From: Bacilli bacterium
Lineage (GTDB): Bacteria > Bacillota_I > Bacilli_A > ML615J-28 > CAG-698
Direction: 5' to 3'
Length of the DNA stretch: 64,000 nucleotides
Assembly (NCBI GenBank): GCA_017617065.1
Contig: JAFZWP010000004.1
Coordinates: 1-64,000, forward strand
Shown here: in pieces, positions 63,441 through 64,000 of the stretch
Layout: each line of letters opens with the position of its first letter
How positions within the stretch are numbered: the stretch's first letter is position 1
The notes under the pieces: generated by a model
What the model saw: the letters and a program-made list of their open reading frames with translations, nothing else
The model's database searches: none
What the model was told of the DNA's origin: nothing
Translations under genes and position numbers: made by a program

Positions 63441-64000
63441 ATGAAAAGATTTTTAACTTATTCTTTATTATTTTTACTTGTTTTAGTCCTTGTTGGATGC
63501 GGAAAATGTGTTCATAAATGGGATCAAGGTCAAGTAACAAAAGAAGCTACATGCACAGAAGATGGCGTTAAGACATTTACTTGTGAAAAATGTGGCGAAA
63601 CTAAAACTGAAGTTATCAAGGCTAAAGGTCATGATTATCTAGATGGTGTTTGTACTGTTTGTGGTGAAAAAGACCCTGAAGCTAAAGTTTTAGAATATGC
63701 TGATAATACAGAACTTAGATTAGCAGTTGCTCATAACTCGACAGCTACAACTATTACATTCCAAGATGAAAATGTAGTTGGTGATGGTTTATTACTAGCA
63801 GATGGTAAAACATATGTTAAGAATGACTTAAAACCAGTTTGGGCAGAATTAGAAAAATTATTAAAGGTTAAGTTCAATAATGTATACACTGGTGCATCAA
63901 GTGCAGCTAATGAATACAAAGCTTGGAGAACAGATAACTTTGAAGGTGTTGATATCGTTGTTGGTAACGCAAGCGATATGGCAGCAGATGGTAAAGTTGG
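63441..64000 (+). CDS. ABC substrate-binding lipoprotein with Cys/His-rich N-terminal module, 3' end missing
   Basis: The gene starts at 63441 after GAGGAGG and runs off the window; about 186 residues are visible. A signal peptide with lipobox LVGC (Cys20) anchors it to the membrane. Residues about 23-73 form a Cys/His-rich module with spaced pairs (ATCTEDG, FTCEKCGE, KGHDYLDG, CTVCGE) of the kind seen in surface proteins of gut Firmicutes. From about residue 76 the solute-binding protein proper seems to begin. Position after lplB/lplC indicates LplA-type capture of pectic oligosaccharides, but the diagnostic core lies outside the window. Confidence 0.75.
   Translation, partial: MKRFLTYSLLFLLVLVLVGCGKCVHKWDQGQVTKEATCTEDGVKTFTCEKCGETKTEVIKAKGHDYLDGVCTVCGEKDPEAKVLEYADNTELRLAVAHNSTATTITFQDENVVGDGLLLADGKTYVKNDLKPVWAELEKLLKVKFNNVYTGASSAANEYKAWRTDNFEGVDIVVGNASDMAADGKV

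Overview
The window reads as an AT-rich, low-GC Gram-positive-type genome (Bacillota or a Mollicutes-related gut lineage). Tryptophan is encoded by TGG and TGA is used as a stop (for example after the Na/Pi transporter, the DEAD-box helicase and the IspG-leader gene), so the standard bacterial code applies. Most starts have a clear GGAGG-like ribosome binding site, promoters have recognisable TTGACA/TATAAT boxes, and genes are packed in overlapping operons. The secreted proteins are lipobox lipoproteins with Ig-like and GLUG-like repeats, typical of gut or rumen Firmicutes. Species-level assignment is not possible from what I can see.

Region 1 (1-30476) is mostly housekeeping. It holds the end of dnaK plus dnaJ and a PHP-family protein; a Na/Pi symporter; an RNA-modification and repair run (rsmE, mtaB, DEAD-box helicase, nfo, pseudouridine synthase); rpmG (a 51-codon gene on the minus strand); ispG with a small transposase-like HTH gene in front; rarA; apt-relA-dtd; and nusB-xseA-xseB-recN. 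Unusual genes are interspersed: a membrane-spanning XRE-HTH/leucine-rich-repeat fusion, a lipoprotein serpin, a 953-residue TPR/GAF/PAS protein with a degenerate GGDEF-EAL-like end, and an ORF6N protein with a PLD-like C-terminus.

Region 2 (about 30500-64000) is one large pectin-utilisation locus. Outside the cell it provides a 1513-residue lipoprotein pectin methylesterase, an Ig-repeat lipoprotein and a PL9-type pectate lyase. An LplABC-type importer (ATPase, two permeases, binding lipoprotein running off the window) probably brings in oligogalacturonides. Enzymes without signal peptides then process them inside: CE8 methylesterase, CE12-like acetylesterase, GH28 polygalacturonase, GH105 unsaturated uronyl hydrolase and GH4 alpha-galacturonidase. 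Unsaturated uronate goes through KduI, KduD, KdgK and Eda. Saturated galacturonate goes through UxaC, UxaE and an SDR fructuronate reductase to mannonate.

The most interesting point is what follows mannonate. I see no mannonate dehydratase (UxuA) in the window. The uxaE operon instead carries a LarA-family (nickel-pincer) epimerase with its key residues, a second PfkB-type sugar kinase and a full 6-phosphogluconate dehydrogenase. Together these would allow mannonate -> gluconate -> 6-phosphogluconate -> ribulose-5-phosphate, a route around the Entner-Doudoroff-like branch. This is inference, but the gene order makes it testable.

Control elements are visible. Two promoters of the pectin locus (30556-30584 and 59648-59676) share the same architecture, with an AAACGTTT core inside the 17-bp spacer. 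ACGAAC half-sites lie just downstream of each, as a perfect palindrome at 30599-30623 and as a direct repeat at 59695-59723. An IclR-family regulator gene sits inside the locus.
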